Assembly: GCF_017562075.2 (NCBI RefSeq)
Contig: NC_054085.1
Coordinates: forward strand, 2,976,001-3,040,000
Length of the DNA: 64,000 nucleotides
Direction: 5' to 3'
Source of the DNA: Anopheles merus
Taxonomy: Eukaryota; Arthropoda; Insecta; Diptera; Culicidae
Shown here: positions 62,425 to 64,000 of the stretch, piece after piece
Numbering within the stretch: position 1 is the first letter of the stretch
How the letters are laid out: every line of letters starts with the position of its first letter
The notes under the pieces: generated by a model
Told to the model about the DNA's origin: nothing
Databases searched by the model: none
The model's input: the letters and a program-made list of their open reading frames with translations, nothing else
Position numbers and translations under genes: made by a program

Positions 62425-63281
62425 TTATACGTGAGGCAATGCATCAATGCGAGCTGCTAAGTTTGGAGACCCTTGTTCTAGAGCATAGCAGCTGGTCATG
62501 GATGTCTCGTTCCATAAGATCAGTGATGCCTGTTGCATCAATTCAGCCTGTACTGACTGTACATGGATGTTACAGGAGCTGTTAGCGTCCAGGTATAGCG
62601 ATAGCTTGAATGTAGAGTGTATCGTACGTCCTCCGGTCAGTAGCAGAGCAACAATTCCACTCGGAGCCACTGCGGTTGTAATTTCCGATTGGTATCGCGT
62701 GTACGCAAGAAAAGTTTCGAGCAGAAACGGCTTCCCGGTGCCACCAGGTCCATAAATGAAAAAGATCTGTCCATGTGTCTCCTCTCGGCTGAATTGTTCT
62801 GTCAGACCGTAGCTGTCCACTACTGCGGTAATTACATCGCACACAGTTCGTTGTTCAATCGGTTCACGTTTACTAATATGTTGTCCAGCCCATCGAAAGC
62901 ATAAGAGTGCTCCACATCCACCAGGGAAAATATTTCGGCAGCCGATACGGCGAATTGCAGCAGGTCTGGCTGTATCTGCACACAGTCGGGTAAATGCGGC
63001 ATACTCAGAAACATCGTCAGCGCCTTCCGTGGCGTCTTTTCACACAGGTACTGATTAAAGAGTCGTAGCACTTTGAGGTTCTCGACAGCTCGCAGCAGCC
63101 AATTCTGTTCGGAGTCTTCAACGTTGTACTGATCGTGATTTGTCGGTGACAACAGTGGTTGACGTTTGCGTCCTACAATAACAGAGGATTGTGGGACATT
63201 CCCTTCGACAATTTTTTTTCGAAGCCCGCGCCCGCAGAAACGCGTGTAATGATTCAACTTTATAAATGGAGCGTCATTCAT
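62425..63281 (-). pseudogene. Helitron-type (PIF1-like) helicase relic
   Basis: From 63281 down: ARFIKLNHYTR-type start, LPHLPDCVQIQPDLLQF-like region, then at 62844 a frame with FIYGPGGTGKPFLLETFLAYTR (Walker A; the Thr after GK is Pro), AVAPSGIVALLLTGGRTIHSTFK and LILWNETSM (Walker B; the usual DE is NE). These are the ordered motifs of the helicase domain of Helitron RepHel proteins, which unwind DNA in rolling-circle transposition. The Rep nuclease part is not in the window. Changes in both Walker motifs and a frame break near 62835 show it is inactive. Confidence 0.88.
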
Positions 63282-64000
63282 ACGCGCTACCGCCGAAACG
63301 CGGACATGCTCATGTTGGACACCTCTGCGAAACTGTTATACGCGTTTGAACGCGCCCGTGAGAACGCGCGTCGTGTATTTGCGGCCTTACAAAACTTCAT
63401 ATACGTATGGACGATATTCGTATGTTTGTTTATGGTTTGTCGTTTTTCATCCAACGCCTACATCGATGAATCGCTATGTCTGTGCAAAGCAAGATCTATT
63501 AAGGAAAACAGGTCGATGCAAAGCCCGTTGCTAGGTTGCCATTTTCAGCCCGCATTTGACAGTTTCATGAAAAAGTGTTTACAAACAACAGGTTAATACT
63601 TGACGCGGGAAAGTGGACGAATTTACTATTAGAAAGATTATATTGGTTGAATTTCTTCAGTCAATCACTTCTGGAGAATAAAGAAGTAATTGCAGATTAT
63701 TCTTTATTCAGAAACTTTGATAATCTTTTTCACTGTTTGCCATTCCGTGACCACAAAACACTACCGTTTGCATCGGTCCTGCTAGAAGAACGATAAATTC
63801 AACAGGCATAAAACAGCACAGTACATGTTTCAACTGGGTAATAGAAGCCCTATTTACTTTCAATTAAACAGTGGAAGTAAAATGAAACATCCAATCGGCA
63901 CACACTGGTACAATATGCATACCGTCCTTTGGTTATAACACGGGAACGAATGATAAATGAGAGCTTTGGATTGTATTAGTCATGTAATATTCCAATTGGA
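63282..64000. other. unassigned window end
   Basis: It may contain further decayed Helitron sequence on the minus strand upstream of the helicase, but no motif was recognised. Short plus-strand frames have no family. Confidence 0.3.

Overview
The window looks like repeat-dense insect DNA, most probably from an anopheline mosquito and probably from pericentromeric or other heterochromatic sequence. Direct support is the very high load of broken transposable elements, short GT-AG introns (about 75-125 bp), AATAAA signals, tRNA-derived SINE copies, CR1/T1-type and RTE-type LINE fragments, a BEL/Pao element, a Ty3/gypsy element primed by tRNA-Trp, and many TA-flanked MITEs. The species assignment is inference from that repertoire; no host gene that fixes the species is present.

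Layout. 1-3450: an intact single-exon-coding gene (718 aa, DUF4806-like C-terminus) with a 5'UTR intron and a 95-bp tandem repeat after its stop. 4071-6380 (minus): an intact two-exon transposase of the EnSpm-like/DUF4218-like type. 7131-8290: direct repeats and hairpins. 8550-13907: a Tc1/mariner-superfamily transposon with about 510-bp inverted repeats and an intact DD34E transposase, split by a 2.1-kb element with its own inverted repeats and TA duplication. 14256-18694: a SINE, a second EnSpm-like relic (minus) and an RTE-type LINE relic (plus). 19540-22761: a minus-strand LTR retrotransposon with a tRNA-Trp primer site and most of its coding region lost. 22762-24040: a relic related to the first gene. 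24617-27041: a third EnSpm-like relic with a recognisable end. 27077-30263: a stack of nested palindromic MITEs. 30609-33200: a CR1-like LINE (minus) lying against the integrase end of a broken BEL/Pao element (33139-about 40350, minus). 41042-42718: pogo-like relic. 42800-43600: RTE-type LINE piece. 45190-49645: Ty3/gypsy gag and RT pieces, gag split by a MITE. 51840-53766: third DUF4806-like copy, split by another MITE. 54264-55870: two related MITEs, a SINE and a LINE piece. 56417-57090: fourth EnSpm-like relic. 58132-59250: duplicated segment, hexamer arrays and a 5'-truncated LINE tail. 59393-60562: Merlin/IS1595-like relic with a 32-bp triplication. 61047-63281 (minus): Helitron helicase relic interrupted by a SINE and a MITE.

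How the parts relate. Only three proteins appear intact: the DUF4806-like protein, the EnSpm-like transposase and the DD34E transposase. The 2.1-kb element nested in the DD34E transposon shares its terminal 250-300 bp with the upstream end of the third EnSpm-like relic, which ties a CCCGCTGCGCAAAG terminus to that transposase lineage. At least seven independent insertions are flanked by TA. Three MITE families carry their own reiterated short motif through the element. Exact empty-site evidence (two insertions inside a terminal repeat or a LINE whose uninterrupted sequence can be read) makes several of these boundaries firm.
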